Below are positions 26,441-39,376 of a stretch of DNA of 64,000 nt, one piece after another. The stretch is taken from positions 58,741,237 to 58,805,236 of the forward strand of contig NC_016133.3 of the NCBI RefSeq assembly GCF_000005505.3, written 5' to 3'. The stretch's first letter is position 1. Each line of letters begins with the position of its first letter. This DNA comes from Brachypodium distachyon (lineage: Eukaryota > Streptophyta > Magnoliopsida > Poales > Poaceae). A model generated the notes under the pieces. The model worked only from the letters and a program-made list of their open reading frames with translations. It did not search any database and was not told the DNA's origin. A program made the position numbers and the translations under genes.

Positions 26441-29400
26441 TTATTGGATGTTCCGCGTCAACCCACCACGTGGCGCATTTCTGCAGCAACAGAACAGAAT
26501 TGAAGGTGATTCAGGAAGGCCTAATACATACATGAAAGGGTCACACAAGAACCACATAAGGATTGTATCAAAAGAAAGAAAGAAAGAAAGGGTAAAAAAA
26601 ATCTGAATCTAACTTGTTTTTTCTTTTCTTTAGAGTCCATGCAAGGGAATAGCACTAAGATAAAACTTGTTTGGTTTCAAGAATGGGCACATCACCATCT
26701 CATACATCATATGTAGTAGTCTTGCAAAAATGAAGGATTGGGTTTTCACAACAAAATCATGGGATGATCAGACAACCACTTAGCTGACCTGACAGAGGAA
26801 GTTACTTTGCTTAAAGCAGGACTTTCGAAAAATTGTGAAGTGTAATTGAAGTTATGAATTACTACTGAAATTGTAGCGCAGATGGCATAACTGAAGTTCA
26901 AAAAAATCCCAATGTATGAGACTTTCAGAGAGGTATACCTTCCGGGAACTGCCTGAGAAGCGGTGCCAGGTCCTTTCAGATTACCAAGCCTCTTGGCCTT
27001 GTTTTCTTGTTCCTTCTCAAGGCGAATAGCAGAAACTTCTTTCTCCATAGCCGCTACCTCTCTCCTCATCTTTTTAGCCTCCACTTCCATGGCTTTGGTT
27101 AATGTATCTACTTTCTTTGCTAACATCTGTAAACGAGGGGGTAAGCAAAAGTATAAATACCACAGTAACTCTCCCCTCAAAATGCAATCAGTAGACTCCA
27201 GCATCATACCTCAATTGCATCATCCTTGTCCTTTAGGCTTTGGTCTTTCTCATGGCATGCCTTTCTCAATGAAACCACCTCCTTCTGCAACATGTCATAG
27301 AGTACACCAGAGACCATATCAGTTGAATCACTATTTGCAGTTTCAGAACTTTTCTCTTCTGTGCCAGCCTTCCAATTATCTGTAGTCTCACAATCTCTAA
27401 CAGCATCCGTAGACCTATTGAGTAAATGAGGTCCATTCCCGAGGACCTTTCCCCTGTCTAAAGACCTCGTACCACCATCAAATGACCTTGAAGTTCCTTT
27501 TGCGTGCTTGAGGACCAAGCTGCTGCTAGCAGAAAGAGAGGACCTTGAATTGAAAGATGGAGATCTCCTCGCTAACACACCATTTGGGGAGGTTTTTGAC
27601 AAATTATCAGCTCCACCTAGTGATAGTCGACGGGAAGATACATTACTTATACTCTTTCCTTCTGTAGGAGGACGACTAGAACCACTAGGTGGCCCTCTCA
27701 ATCCATCTTCTAGAACTTTTAGGCGCCACTGATACTTTTCCTGAGTCCAAAGAAAATATGAGAACTCATCCCACAACCAATAAATCTGTATCTTAAAAGT
27801 TAAGCTCAAACTGAACATGACAGACAGCCATCTTTACCTTTACTTGAGCTTCTGATCGAGCTGTTCGCTCTGCAATAGCAAGTTTGTCGCGAAGCTGCTG
27901 CATCTCACCCTGTAGAAACATTTTTCATTTGTTGAAACTTGAATAAAGGAACAAATGTGCAATTTTGCATAGAGAGCCACAGGTGTGCCTCAAGATAACA
28001 AAGAAGACATTAATCATCTTACCTGCAGGAATCTGCGCTCTTCAAGCCACTGTTTTACAGGCATTACTTTGTCATTACCATCTTTCCACTCATTTGCAAC
28101 TACAACAGCAACCCTGTTTGCTGTAACTTTTGTTCGAGCAAGTTCACGGTCAAGAACTTTTCTTTCTTCCTATGTGCGTCATTATAAAAAAATAGTATGT
28201 GTCAGTTATTTTTTCATAAAGAATCAACGAAGACTGGAAGAAAATGCAACAGTTGAAGGGCAGTGTGTTACATTCATTTCCTGGACTTTCCGCTGGTAAT
28301 CCCTAACGGCATTAGCAGCTGCACCACCAGCAAGAACAGCCTCTTCGAGCTCTCTCACCGTTTGACTAAGCTTTTCTACTTCCGCAACTTTTTGACGGTG
28401 CAACCTATCCAAGATCTTATTCTCTTCCTGCAATCAGGGCACAAAACCAATTGAGCAGGTTTATCGGAATAACTAGGCAGAGTTATTTGCTCCAAACAAT
28501 CTTGGAAAATACTAAATATCTTCTTATACCTGGCAGATCTCAATTTGCTTCATCAAATCTTGGTTCTTGTTTTGCATGTCATCAACCATAGCGGCTTTTG
28601 CCAATGCAGTTTGTACAGTCTTTTCTGCTTCTAGCAGTGCTGCCTCCTTTTGTTTTGTCAAACGGTCTAATGCTCTGTTATCCTCTTGGAGCTTTGCGAT
28701 CTGGAAAGAACCAAGTTATTCATTTGTCAATTATATCAGAACACTCATTCAGTGGAGAAAAGGACTTGGGGTCGGTGGATATGGTTGGTGCAAGCAAGAA
28801 GGACAAGAAAACATTCAAGTATGAGAGAAATATAACAACTTCTTCACAACGTGCGATGATAGATAAGAAGTGGATGAGCCTACCCGCAAAAAAAAATAGG
28901 TTAGGTGATTCTTGAGTTGTATCGAATTTTCTATTGTTTCTGAACGACTGTAATAATTTGAAATACAATAATAATGCATGGCTGTGTGCATCGATTGATG
29001 CAAAGGCCAGGGGACGCCTCCTTTTCGGAAAAAAAGAGGTGGATAACAAGGTATTACCTCTTGCCGTGCAAGCTTTAGCTCAGCTTCAAGTGGTGCAAGA
29101 ATGGCTTCAATAGGCGGCATATCATCATCCTTTTGGGCTGCATGTACTCTTCGCAGTGTTGCTTCTGCTGCAAACTGGGCAGCCATAGCTGCTTTTTTCT
29201 CATCATTTGTTTTCTTTAGTTCTAGATTCTGCACAAATAAAACAAATACTTATAACAGAGCAATACGAAGAGAGGTGGACAAAACAACTAAAAAAAAGTA
29301 GTGGAGATACTTTGCTATCAAGGAGAGCCTCTGTCAACTTGAGCTTCTCATCCAGCTTCTCCAATTCAGCAGTGAGCTGCCATCACAAGATAACAAATCA

Positions 29401-31194
29401 GCAATCATGTTTAAAAAAAATAGAGAATAAGTACCAGTATTAACACTTGAAAAGTTTTGGCTCAGTTTTTCCTTGTTTCAACAGAGGGCATATCCTAGTT
29501 CCATTACGATGACAAGCAATTAGCATGCATACTGTAACTTTAGCTTGCACCACGGAAAGAGCTCATGCAACTATTTTGATAGCCTACATACCGATTTAAA
29601 ATGAGCATTAGATAACTTTCATTTGACAAACAAACAGTACCCGACATAACCAGCCAAACAAGCATTACTTGACATGCCAGGCATTGCCCATGCCTAAGAG
29701 GTGTCTCATACTGCCATACAGAATCACACAATCACCTTCAGTGGAGAAAGATGCTAACCTCATCAAATAAGATACGAAATCTACTATATTTTTTAGTATG
29801 CCCAACTACTTAATTTATAAAGAAAGTCAGACTCACTCGATCAAATGACGGGGCAAGAGAATACAGAGCAGAGACATTATAAACGCAAAATGGAACCAGA
29901 GAAGCACTAAAGTTCAGTTTGGTGTACAGGCTCTTTAGCTGGTCCCAACATCACAAGTTGGGTCACTCACTTTCCCAGGAGCTGCTTTGCAAACTAAACA
30001 AGCATGTTAGAGCAAGATCTATTCAGTTGGTCAGACAACCTACAAGCTGAAGTCCTAAGGGAAAAGAGAGTGAGGGTCTACAAGGAACAAGTAAATTTCA
30101 CAAAGCTACATATGCTTTTAAAAACAAATCAGATAACCACATATTTAAGTTTGCATTGCACAGATCTATACATGATTGGGCATAACGTTTCAATAAAGTA
30201 ACATCCATCGATTCCTTTTATGAGATGGAATCTGACAGGTAGTCTGTCAGTGCAAGAATGTGGAGACCCAGGCTAGGAGGCTAGGAGCCAAAGTTTGTGT
30301 AGTTCTAAAAAAATTTGTTGATTTTTGACGAGTCATGACAAAATGTGTAACAAAAAAAAGAAGGAAATACACCTCGAAAAGTTGCTTATTTGCCTCGAAC
30401 CAATAGCGAAGTGTATACCATGTTCATCCCTTGTCTATGTCACTAAAAAAATCTGAACTGAACTGAGCAACCGCAACAAATCTAGAAACTAAATTACATA
30501 CCTCGAAACCAACTTGCAACCAGGAATGAACATTATAATATTTATTAGCACCCAACATCAAAAGTGCTTTGAGCACCATAGAGGTTAGCACTTAGCAGTC
30601 GCACTTACAAAAGTACAACTCCAGAACAAGCATAATGAAAATCAACTCTACCAACTAAGACCAGGGCAGATTTAACTAGTTCTTTTCTGCCATTCAGGCA
30701 ACTTGATGCATTTAAAAAAGGCTAATATAGCTCGAAACCGAACGAAATGGTCATTTGGAACAAAACAAAAACGATTCTACATAAATCTGAAGCACGCTTG
30801 GAGGTGGTGAATTTGTGATTACCTCTTCCACCGCTTTCTCCCGCGCCCTCTCCGACAGGCGCAGCGCCTTGATCTCCGCCTGCGCCTCGCCCAGCTCCCT
30901 ATCCTTATCTAAACGCACACAAAAACAGCGAACATTGCCATATGAGATTCCAAAAGTCAGCGAAAACCCACGGAGTAGAAGCGGGAACATGAGCTACGCT
31001 ACGAGCCACGAATCAAACTGACCCCTCACTTCGTTCTCGAGCCGGTTGAGCTCGACCTTGAGGGGGTCCGACCCGTGCATCAGCGTGAGGAGCTCGTCGG
31101 CGTCCAGGCCCACCTGCGCCGCGCCCCGCCGGCGCGAGGAGGAGCTCTTGTGCGCGGACGACGCATTCCCCTCCTCGCCACCGCCGTCGGCCAT
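26441..31194 (-). CDS. MAP70: MAP70 microtubule-associated protein
   Basis: MAP70 proteins are plant-specific, coiled-coil, microtubule-binding proteins of the cortical array and secondary-wall patterning. Eleven exons in transcript order: 31023-31194, 30823-30908, 29311-29376, 29058-29228, 28530-28700, 28272-28427, 28023-28169, 27838-27909, 27210-27740, 26939-27126, 26441-26480. They sum to 600 codons (599 aa). After a short N-terminus, DPLKVELNRLENEVR opens a long coiled coil; VVVANEWKDGNDKVMPVKQW is a family hallmark, followed by a Ser-rich segment (RRLSLGG, RRSPSFNSRSS), a second coiled coil and the end GLTRNIQ. The last 40-base exon was placed by its acceptor CTGCAG and the conserved ending. 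Start chosen at ATGGCCGACGGCGG. Intron 2 is about 1.45 kb. A 10-codon upstream ORF ends just before the ATG. Confidence 0.9.
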
Positions 31195-31196
31195 CT

Positions 31197-31229
31197 TCAG
31201 ATCTGAGCCCCGGCGCCGCAACCCACCAT
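31197..31229 (-). promoter_or_regulatory. Upstream ORF before the MAP70 start codon
   Basis: An ATG at 31229 opens a frame for MVGCGAGAQI that stops at TGA 31199-31197, two bases before the MAP70 ATG at 31194. Such a close uORF could lower or tune translation by reinitiation. It matters only if the transcript starts upstream of 31229, which cannot be seen here. Confidence 0.4.
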
Positions 31230-34084
31230 CCAAATCACGCGAGACCGCTGGGGAGCACCCGAGCTCCGAGTTCGCCGCGTCGGTGGGGCTTGCCGGATCG
31301 GGGGGAAACCCTAGCCGCGGTGCCGGGCTAGAGTGGGGGCTTCGGGGCGTGGGGCGCCGTGCTTTTGCTTCGGGGAGTATTGTCTTGCTCGCAACAGTGT
31401 GTTTGAAAACCGCAAGTTCAGGGGAGGTGTTCGGGGATTATTTAAAGCGTCGGGTTTCGGTTTATACTGGCTGCCGTGATTAGCTTGGAGCTAAGCTTGA
31501 CTATGACTGTAATCAGAGCATCCAACGGTCCGCTACTAGCACAGTACTCACTCCGTTCTTAAAAGTTTTATCTTGTCCTAAGTCAAGAAATTTAAACTCT
31601 GGTAAAATTTATTTAAAAATTTGATCAAGAATTGAAGTTGCCCGGATGTTTTTCTTCAAGAATTTCTAGCATCATCACATTTTCGGCAATAAATTGGTGG
31701 AGTATAATAATATAGGCCGCGCGCTTCCTTTCATACCACTATTTACATACAAGGCTAAATTACTTGTAGGTTTTCCTCCATCCAAAAATGTAAGGACAAA
31801 TTTAAGGATCGAGAGAGAACCAAAGAAAAGCAGGGTACTTGTGACTAAATTTATCTGCTCCGAATAAATTAATCTGGTTCTAGAAGTCTTTTCCATCGGC
31901 AGCTAGCTACCCAACGTCGTGGATCGATCGATGTCCAGCGTCATTCGATGAGATCTAGGCACTGTTCCGTGGTCCACGCATATGAACATGTCCCGTTGAT
32001 GTGGGTTAATCCCTAGCTCCACCTATATATAGCATCTCGAAGTAACCTGCAGGCTGCACTTTAGCAAACACTATGCCCATCCGCTGGTACCACTACTCTC
32101 ACCCTGACCCGCCAACCAAACACACTGTTGACGGCTCCGTTTTTCAACAGCCGAAGAAAAGGAGATGACAATCGATCTTAGTATGATCGGTACGTGACCA
32201 GGCCACATATGGCGTTGCTTTGCCGGCGGGGGAGTGATCGAGCGACGTGTGTGTGCTGTACGTACTGCGTTTCATGCAAGGGGCCGGGGTGGTTTGTTTG
32301 TTGCTGGAACTGAAAGGAACGGGAATCTCTCGGCCGTAAATGTGCACTCGCTAGCTATAAGCAGGAGCAGTGCGTTTTTATGCGCGAGTCGCTGTCGATG
32401 TTATTAATAAGTCGTGTGCTCCTCAAGACACGTCCAGATTAAAGAGACGGAAAAGAGAAACAGTACTAGGTCAAACCTGGTGATGGGTGCGCTGCTGGTG
32501 ATGATTTGTGGCTCGTCAAGTGCCGTCTGATGAAACCGTTCATTCCCTGGCCATCATGCATGGGTTCATAATTAATTAGTGGAATCATACTAGTACTAAT
32601 CCCATTGGTCGTACATACTCTAGTAATTATCAAGGTTGACGGGCACTGACTGAAACCAAGACGTCGGGGAGACCTCCTAGGATGCTCAATAGACGCGCAA
32701 CGACACGCTAGGACGCACCGAACGAAGCGCGGTCTCCCGTCCACTGCCCGAGAGAGTAGAGTGCAAGAAAAAGCTGGCCAGGCACGCGAGCACGTGAACA
32801 AAAAGGTGCCGCTAAAATTCCTTGGATCGGCTCAACCGGTCATACGTAGAAAAAAGGTTTATTCACCGACAAAGAGTCGACCGTACTGCGTACGAGTAGT
32901 AGTACTAAGTGCCTGGCCGCGGCCCCATCACGCCACATGCCGAGATTAATTACGACCACAAAGAAAAAGATTGTAATGGCGGCCTCACATGCATACTCGG
33001 TTGGATAACACGGTGCCGTATAACGGCATTCGGACTGATCCAGGGAAGCGACAAGGGATTCCGACGGTTGGTTGGCACTGTTGCTCTCCGGACTGCCGTA
33101 GCAGTAGACGTGGTCCCGACGCTGTCTCGGCCGCCATAACGGTGGTGTACGTGTAGTCGGCTCAGATCCGCGCCCGCATGTACTACGGGAAGAAAGCAGT
33201 ACAGCTAGGCTGGGCGCGCGCGCGGTACATGTGTATCTGACTGTCTGGCTGGCGTGATTATCCAGCGGTACGTCTTTGACTTGTTGTCCACGGTCCACTG
33301 CCAATACAGATTAATTAACGGTGCCATCGTCAGCTCTGATGAATTAATTACACAGCCCACAACACCCTGCAGCTAGCTAGCAAAGCGAGCGCCGTTACTT
33401 CGGCCTGCCGCCTGCAACCAGCGTTGGCCGCGTACAGCGAAAGCGTTACGGTTCGGACGTCCGTCGCCGGGACGACTGCTATTGACCGCACACGGAAACG
33501 CTCCATCTCCCCCATCTGTACAAATTACTTGAGACGTGGAGGACACAGGAAGAAAAGTTAAGAATCTTAATTTTTGTTGCTTCAAGTTACAACTGATCCA
33601 TCTCAGCTCCGTCCCAGAGCAGAACGAAAGTGCATGCCCACCCCGGCCAGGGGACCACGCCCCTGTAACAACAGTCAGCCATCGCGCCCTAGCTAGTAGT
33701 GCAGCTTGGAGAGGATCCGATGCATGTGTTGTAAAAGGCAGGGGGCCACATCATGAGAAGAGTACCGCCTAATCATCCCCTGAGTAGCTATGTAGCCCGC
33801 TCCGTAAAGCAAAGAGAGCCTAGCTATCTAACAATCAATCCACCAAAAATTCAGCACATCCTTGCTAGTGCTTGTTGCTCTCTCATGCTTTCCATACATG
33901 ATAACGGTGTTGGCCTGTGTTTGGCTGCACGCCCCTGCTGGTGGACACTACTCGCTACCAAATCTTCTAGTACGACCCATGTCTGCTTCTTAAAAGAAGG
34001 AAATTCAGCTATACAGCACACACGAATCGCTTGAGTACGAGGTACGTGAAACCGAGCTAGCCGTCTTATTTTGTTAATACACGT

Positions 34085-34200
34085 ACTCCCCCTCCGTTGT
34101 TTCGTATTGTTTTGTCGAAATATTACATGTATCTAGACGCCTTTTAAGAACAGATACATCCATATTTAGGCAAACTTGAGACAAGAATTATGAAACCGAG
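34085..34200. mobile_element. Stowaway-type MITE
   Basis: The left end reads TACTCCCCCTCCGTTGTTTCG. The element includes TGTCGAAATATTACATGTATC, a central CTAGACGCCTTTTAAG and the mirrored GACAAGAATTATGAAACCGAG. The arms pair imperfectly, as in the copy at 24451-24567. The left TA target dinucleotide is present; the right end is degenerate. Confidence 0.7.
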
Positions 34201-34707
34201 AAAATTACATGGTATAGTCCTGCGTACAGGGGTCCCATGGTCACACAGGCTGCATATTGGCCTATTTTTGTGAAAGATGATGCTTACGTACGGTGCATGC
34301 GGGTTACACCAAGAACGAGCAAGGTCTTTGCATGATAAGTGTATGGTCGCCGTATAGCATAATCATTATCGTATATGGATTAATAATTAGAAACCCTGTT
34401 GTTTGGTGAACAACTCGCACTCCTAATAGAATCCGATTGCTTGCTAGATTGCGTGGTCCCGTGATGGGGACTACCTACTATCTAGCCACATGCACCAAGA
34501 GTTCAAGCCAATAGGCAGCTGGCATCACAAATCAGTCATTAGTACCTGACAGCATGCATAAATAACCACATTCTTCCTCCCTAATCCAAATCCTGCAGGC
34601 GGTGGGCCCCCAAGCATCACAGCATAAACAAAAGTGAGAGCATCAAGTTAGACGTAACAGATCGATCAAAGCAACAGTTAACGGGACAGTTGGACGACAC
34701 ATCACAC

Positions 34708-34778
34708 ATGATATGCTTGTGATTCAAGTTTGACCGCCAAAGAATGATATGCTTCTGCTTCAAGTTTGACCGCCAAAG
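34708..34778 (+). repeat. 36-bp tandem duplication
   Basis: Two adjacent units begin ATGATATGCTT at 34708 and 34744 and both include TCAAGTTTGACCGCCAAAG. They differ at a few bases. No function is suggested. Confidence 0.8.
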
Positions 34779-36282
34779 TGTATATTATTCGCAGTGGCTG
34801 GGCACCAGACATCAGCAAGTGTTATTTGATGCTTTGCTTTGGATGCATACGTGATATGTGCAGGCAAAGTCACCCGGCCTGGTCGGTCGATGAAAAAGGC
34901 ACCGGCCATTGCATGCATGAAACTCTGGATGATGTGTGGATCGATGGAAAAGAAACCCCACTTTGTTTTAGCCCGCCTGCAGCAGCCAAAAATCATGTGA
35001 TGGAGCCTGTTGTGTTTTCTCTGCCCTGTCACTTTTCCCATTTCTTCGCACATGGTTACAGGCTAGAACACGGTACTTGGCGGGAAGAAAAATGGGAACA
35101 TATGTTTCTGAATTACAATACAGCCATGTGGCATACTCGGTCAATCGTAAGCTTGTGATCGATCGAGGGAGAAAAAAATGATTAGTCACAGAGATCTCTG
35201 CAAACCCCTGTCAGAAGAGTATCCACCGTGCAGTCGAAAGACCGCCACAATAATTGGATACCCATATTAATTATCGAAATATTACATGTATAGCATAAAT
35301 ATATGAACAAATTACTGAATGCATGCGCGCACGTACGATCTGTCAGGAGCATCATGTGGCTTTAGTGGCATCTGCGATGCAAATGTCGGCGGTCAAAGAG
35401 TCAAGGCATGTCAGTGACGCCACGCATCATCGATCGATCTGCAACCGTCCACGTACGGGTACAGTAGTCTAGCAGCTGACAAATCTTTAACTTCCAACGC
35501 AGATCGATCAGTCAAACAGCACCTAGCGGCGCCCCAGCTCTTACCAGTAATTGATTGCTTGATTGCTTTAACTTGCGTTGGCATTGGCATTTGGCAGCGT
35601 GCAATAAGGATTGGATTCCAAGCTTGTTCTTGATGCAAAAGCGTCCGTCCCGTCCCAGGCTCTCTCTCCCCCAGCGGTGTGTGATGCAGCGACGAGGACA
35701 GGCCGGCCATGCATGATGCATGCAAGCCTCCAATCCAGGCCAGCGGTAACGCTTTTGGGAAAAGATTACTACTCCTCCTAGCTTGTGCGCAATGCAGCCT
35801 TTTTCCTTCGTGGCCCCATGCACGCATGCAGTCTCAGAGCAGGTGCGCAGCTAGCAGTGGTTGCGGCCCCAGAGCTAAGCTAGCTTGCGGACTTGTGTTG
35901 CCGTCACCAAGGAATCCTATGCCACTCACTCTTGCTGATCTCATCTAGTAAGTGCTAGTAGCGGTTAAGATCGATGGTTGCTCGTGTATCCTAAGATGGT
36001 CCACCTGTCACGTACTCCACTGAGAAACGCCTCAGGTGGAGTATATATCATGGTTACTAAAAAAAAAGAAAAAAAAAGTATATATCATGGCATATGGCAC
36101 GACGGAGCACAGGGCAAAGAGTCTCACATTCGAAGATGCATGTAACTTGAAGCCACGGTTAATTGCCGATCGCCTTCTCGCGCTCCGTACGTGGCTACTA
36201 GCTCCGTGTTGCGGCGGGCGGCCGTTCGTTCTTCTCCATGAAGCAAGCGCATATGCGTTCTGGCCTGTTGGGTGAGAGAGTA

Positions 36283-36301
36283 GTGTGTGTGTGTGTGTGT
36301 G
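36283..36301. repeat. (GT)n microsatellite
   Basis: About nine GT dinucleotides in a row in non-coding sequence; a likely polymorphic marker. Confidence 0.8.
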
Positions 36302-38407
36302 ACCGATCATCGTACAAGGCAAATCAGCTGAGAGCATCGCAAACAAAACTAGCTAGTGCGGTAGCTAGGCACCAACCCCGGTCCCCCGGTAAACTTAAAG
36401 CCGCCGGGCCAGTTTAATTAGCGCTGCCGACGCCCAACGAGGCGTGCTTTAGTTTCTTCACTATCTTGCTCTGATGATCTCGGCTCCTCGAGAGGAATTA
36501 TGCGATTATTATCGGCGATTAGACGTTTGCAGAGGATCTAGCTAGCTAGGCCGTAATGCACGGAAGACGTACTGACGGTTGCTCGAGTCACATGCATGGG
36601 GAGCATATATATAGGTGCTCGTTTGCTATCGATCGAAACAGAGAAGAGATCGATCACGTGTTGCTTTCGGGTCTAGCTAGCTTTAGCCGCCGCATCAAAT
36701 TGGAGCGTCGTACTGTCGTCTTGCGCTTAAAGATGGTTATAGGCCGGGCCGTTTTTGACCTACTGCTGGACAGTCCCATCAGTACTGTCCTCGGAAAAGT
36801 CCTTCACGCACTTTACAAAGGCCGTTTATAAATTACTATTCCGCACATTACAACTTTAGGTTTAATATGTGCAACTATACATGCAGACGACTGCATGCAC
36901 TCTCTGAAACTCGATCGGTCAACCGAGGATCAATTACTAATCTCTTCGTTCCTTTTTACAACATGTTAGTTTTATATTAAGTTGAGACTTTTAATATTTC
37001 ACAAGTGTATAGAGAAACCTACCGCCATCTATAACATTAAGTTAGTTTTATTAAAGCTTTGCATAGTTTGTTCGAGTACTGTCCTTTGTTGAGACATTCG
37101 TGAAGTGCGCTACTACCCAAAGGAAAGAGCGCACACGAACTTATCATCTTCGTGATATCAAAACCTCAGAAGAAGGCATAGCACGACCTCTTGTATCTCT
37201 TGAGGTTTCGCATGAATTTTGTAGGACCTGAAATTCTCTGGATCACCATGAGATGCATTTTTTTTTTGAGAGAAGCTGGGCTGCAGGTTGGAGGCCCCCA
37301 AGTACGAACACTGGCCATTATCAGAGGCAGCAACAGAAACCTATCCAAGGCCTTTCCGTAAAGAGAACGAGAGCTTTCTTTTTTAATTGGGCCTCCTTGG
37401 GCCGCTAGCTTCATCTCGTTGTATTTTTTTTTGGAGGATCTCGTTGTTGTATTTGTATCCAATGCTCAATGCTCAAGCTCAATGTGATCCACTGCAAAGT
37501 TCACGTTTCAATTGTTCGCTATTATTGTGCTGACCAATTGCCCAGTGGACCTTCTAGGACTAGCTAGCTGGTGAAATCTGGCACTGTCTGATCACTCCGG
37601 TGATGCCTGATCGTTTGCAGTAAGCTACGATGCATCAAAGCTCGTGACCTTATGGGTTGGAGGCTTGAGCTCCACATTAACATTGTCTACCTGTGGACTG
37701 TGGTTATGGCTCAGCCGACCCATGCATTTACATGAGATAACTCCATAGTTTTGGTCATTTCGACCCTATGATTTTTTTATAAAAAAAAGCATGCATACAT
37801 ACATAAATCATAACAAATTTCAGCAGTGCATGATATGTATATCCAGGGGATCAGGCGAGCAGAAACTGAATGCGAGATAACATATTCGATTTATAGCTGT
37901 GTATACCGTACGTCTCCATCCATCCGTCACTGTCGTGCCTAAACGAACCTTCCACGCTGCGTACGTGGATTAAACACGAATTTTATTTCAGAAACACCTC
38001 CACACACATGTTGCTCCTGCTTGTTTTTCTACTACTAGTAGTGCAGTTTACTATACTAAACAAGCCAACCAGTGATGCGCTGACCGAATAGAATAAGTAC
38101 GTCGAGTTGGACGGGCCAACCACTGATCAGTAGAGCGCATCTGCGCATGGATCCGCATAATCAAATCATTGAAAGCAGTCCGTGCATGTTTACCGACCTG
38201 TCTGCACGTTCCAAAACCCGTAAAACAAACAATGGACCAAACTCATGATGCATCCATCGTGCGGTGCCATTCCTCCCGACAATTAATCAATCTCCGGACC
38301 AATCCAATCATCGTACGGGTATTATCTGCAGCTAGCGGATGCAATTACCCACTCATCGTCATCTTTTTTTTACTCGAAATTTGACAGGAAAACCAACAAC
38401 ATTTACG

Positions 38408-38650
38408 GCTTGGTTGGCAACTAAGAATTCATTTCATTTGATCAAAATGAAATGAAATCCAATTTTTGATAGGATTTCATTTGATTGAATTTGAATTCCG
38501 AACTGAAAAATCACTACCACATGGAATTGAAGAGGTTTTACAATTCTAGAAAAATAATGATTTTTAGAGAGGAATTGAGTCTAATTATAGTATGATTCCA
38601 TGAAATTTAAGATTGAATTCCTGTGACTAATTCCGTGCCAACCAAACAGG
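38408..38650. mobile_element. Tourist/hAT-like MITE with terminal inverted repeats
   Basis: The left end GGCTTGGTTGGCA and the right end TGCCAACCAAACAGG are inverted copies, and the pairing extends loosely inwards (AAGAATTCATTTC on the left, GATTGAATTCCTG on the right). The inside is AT-rich and non-coding, about 240 bp in all. I could not define a clean target-site duplication, so the superfamily is left open. Confidence 0.65.
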
Positions 38651-39007
38651 TTGTTTTTTAAAATTCAAATAAATTTTACAATTCTACACCCAAATAATGA
38701 ATGCCGACCAGCTGTATTTTTTGGCATGCGTCGCTTCGGACGCAACAACAACAACACGCTGCTTTTCCCGTGCCACCTTCCGCGGAAACCACAATAACTC
38801 GGGGGAGCCACTACTAGCAGAGTTGACCACGCGTCCCGTGCTACGATAACCCAACGCGGCGTAAATGCCGCCGGGCCCACGCTGTCAGCCTCTGCACCCC
38901 TGTCGTCACCTTTATTTTAAGCCTGCAACGCACTGCGCAAGAGCCTCCCTCCCTCGACCGCCTTGACTTCCTCCTCCATATCCCTTCTCTCACAATCTCA
39001 TCTCTCC

Positions 39008-39376
39008 ATGGGTACACACGGGAAAGCAGCAGCAGCAGCAGCCATGGCGCCGTCGCCGGGGAAGCCGACGACGCTGCTGGACGTGCAGGAGGTGGAGTGG
39101 ATCACGCGGGAGCTGGAGCGGCTGCTCGTCAGGGAGGCCGGCGGCGGCGACACGATCCATTACCGCCGGAGGAATAAGAGGGCCAAGGTGATGAGCCCCC
39201 CTGCCCCGAAGCCGGAGGCCAACAAGAAGAAGGGAGGCTTCCGGGCCGAGCTCCTCGGGAAGCACGCCGTCTCCATATGCGGCGATGCCGCCGCCGCCGC
39301 CGTCCTGCCCGGCCGCGGCTGCCGGCACCGGCGAGGCCGCGGCGGATCGTTCCGGGAGGTGGATAAGCAGGTCTAG
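39008..39376 (+). CDS. Small intronless protein of unknown function, 122 aa
   Basis: I do not recognise this protein with confidence. It is an uninterrupted 123-codon frame with strong grass-like GC3, starting at the first ATG after a pyrimidine-rich leader. It has an Ala run (residues 7-12); a probable amphipathic helix EVEWITRELERLLVRE near 30-45; a basic segment YRRRNKRAKV near 54-63; a short block GFRAELLGKHAVSICGD near 79-95; and an Arg/Gly-rich tail ending FREVDKQV. No signal peptide or membrane segment is seen. The basic cluster could be a nuclear signal, which is inference. The two ordered blocks with low-complexity sequence between them look like a real, fast-evolving plant gene rather than chance. 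Confidence 0.65.
   Translation: MGTHGKAAAAAAMAPSPGKPTTLLDVQEVEWITRELERLLVREAGGGDTIHYRRRNKRAKVMSPPAPKPEANKKKGGFRAELLGKHAVSICGDAAAAAVLPGRGCRHRRGRGGSFREVDKQV

Larger units (their letters stand above)
31230..39007. other. Gene-poor stretch of about 7.8 kb
   Basis: No open frame here has a recognisable domain or splice pattern. The stretch contains a partial Stowaway-like element near 31545-31640, a Stowaway element at 34085-34200, a 36-bp tandem repeat at 34708-34778, a (GT)n run at 36283-36301, an AT-rich partial MITE near 36935-37060 and a Tourist-like element at 38408-38650. TATA-like words CTATATATAG at about 32023-32032 and CATATATATAGG near 36604-36615 sit in otherwise empty sequence and could serve non-coding transcripts. 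I looked for mature sequences of common conserved plant miRNAs and recognised none. Confidence 0.5.

Noticed and set aside
31873..38990. Conserved miRNA precursors in the large gap
   Set aside because: I looked by eye for mature sequences of common grass miRNA families and recognised none; this is not exhaustive.
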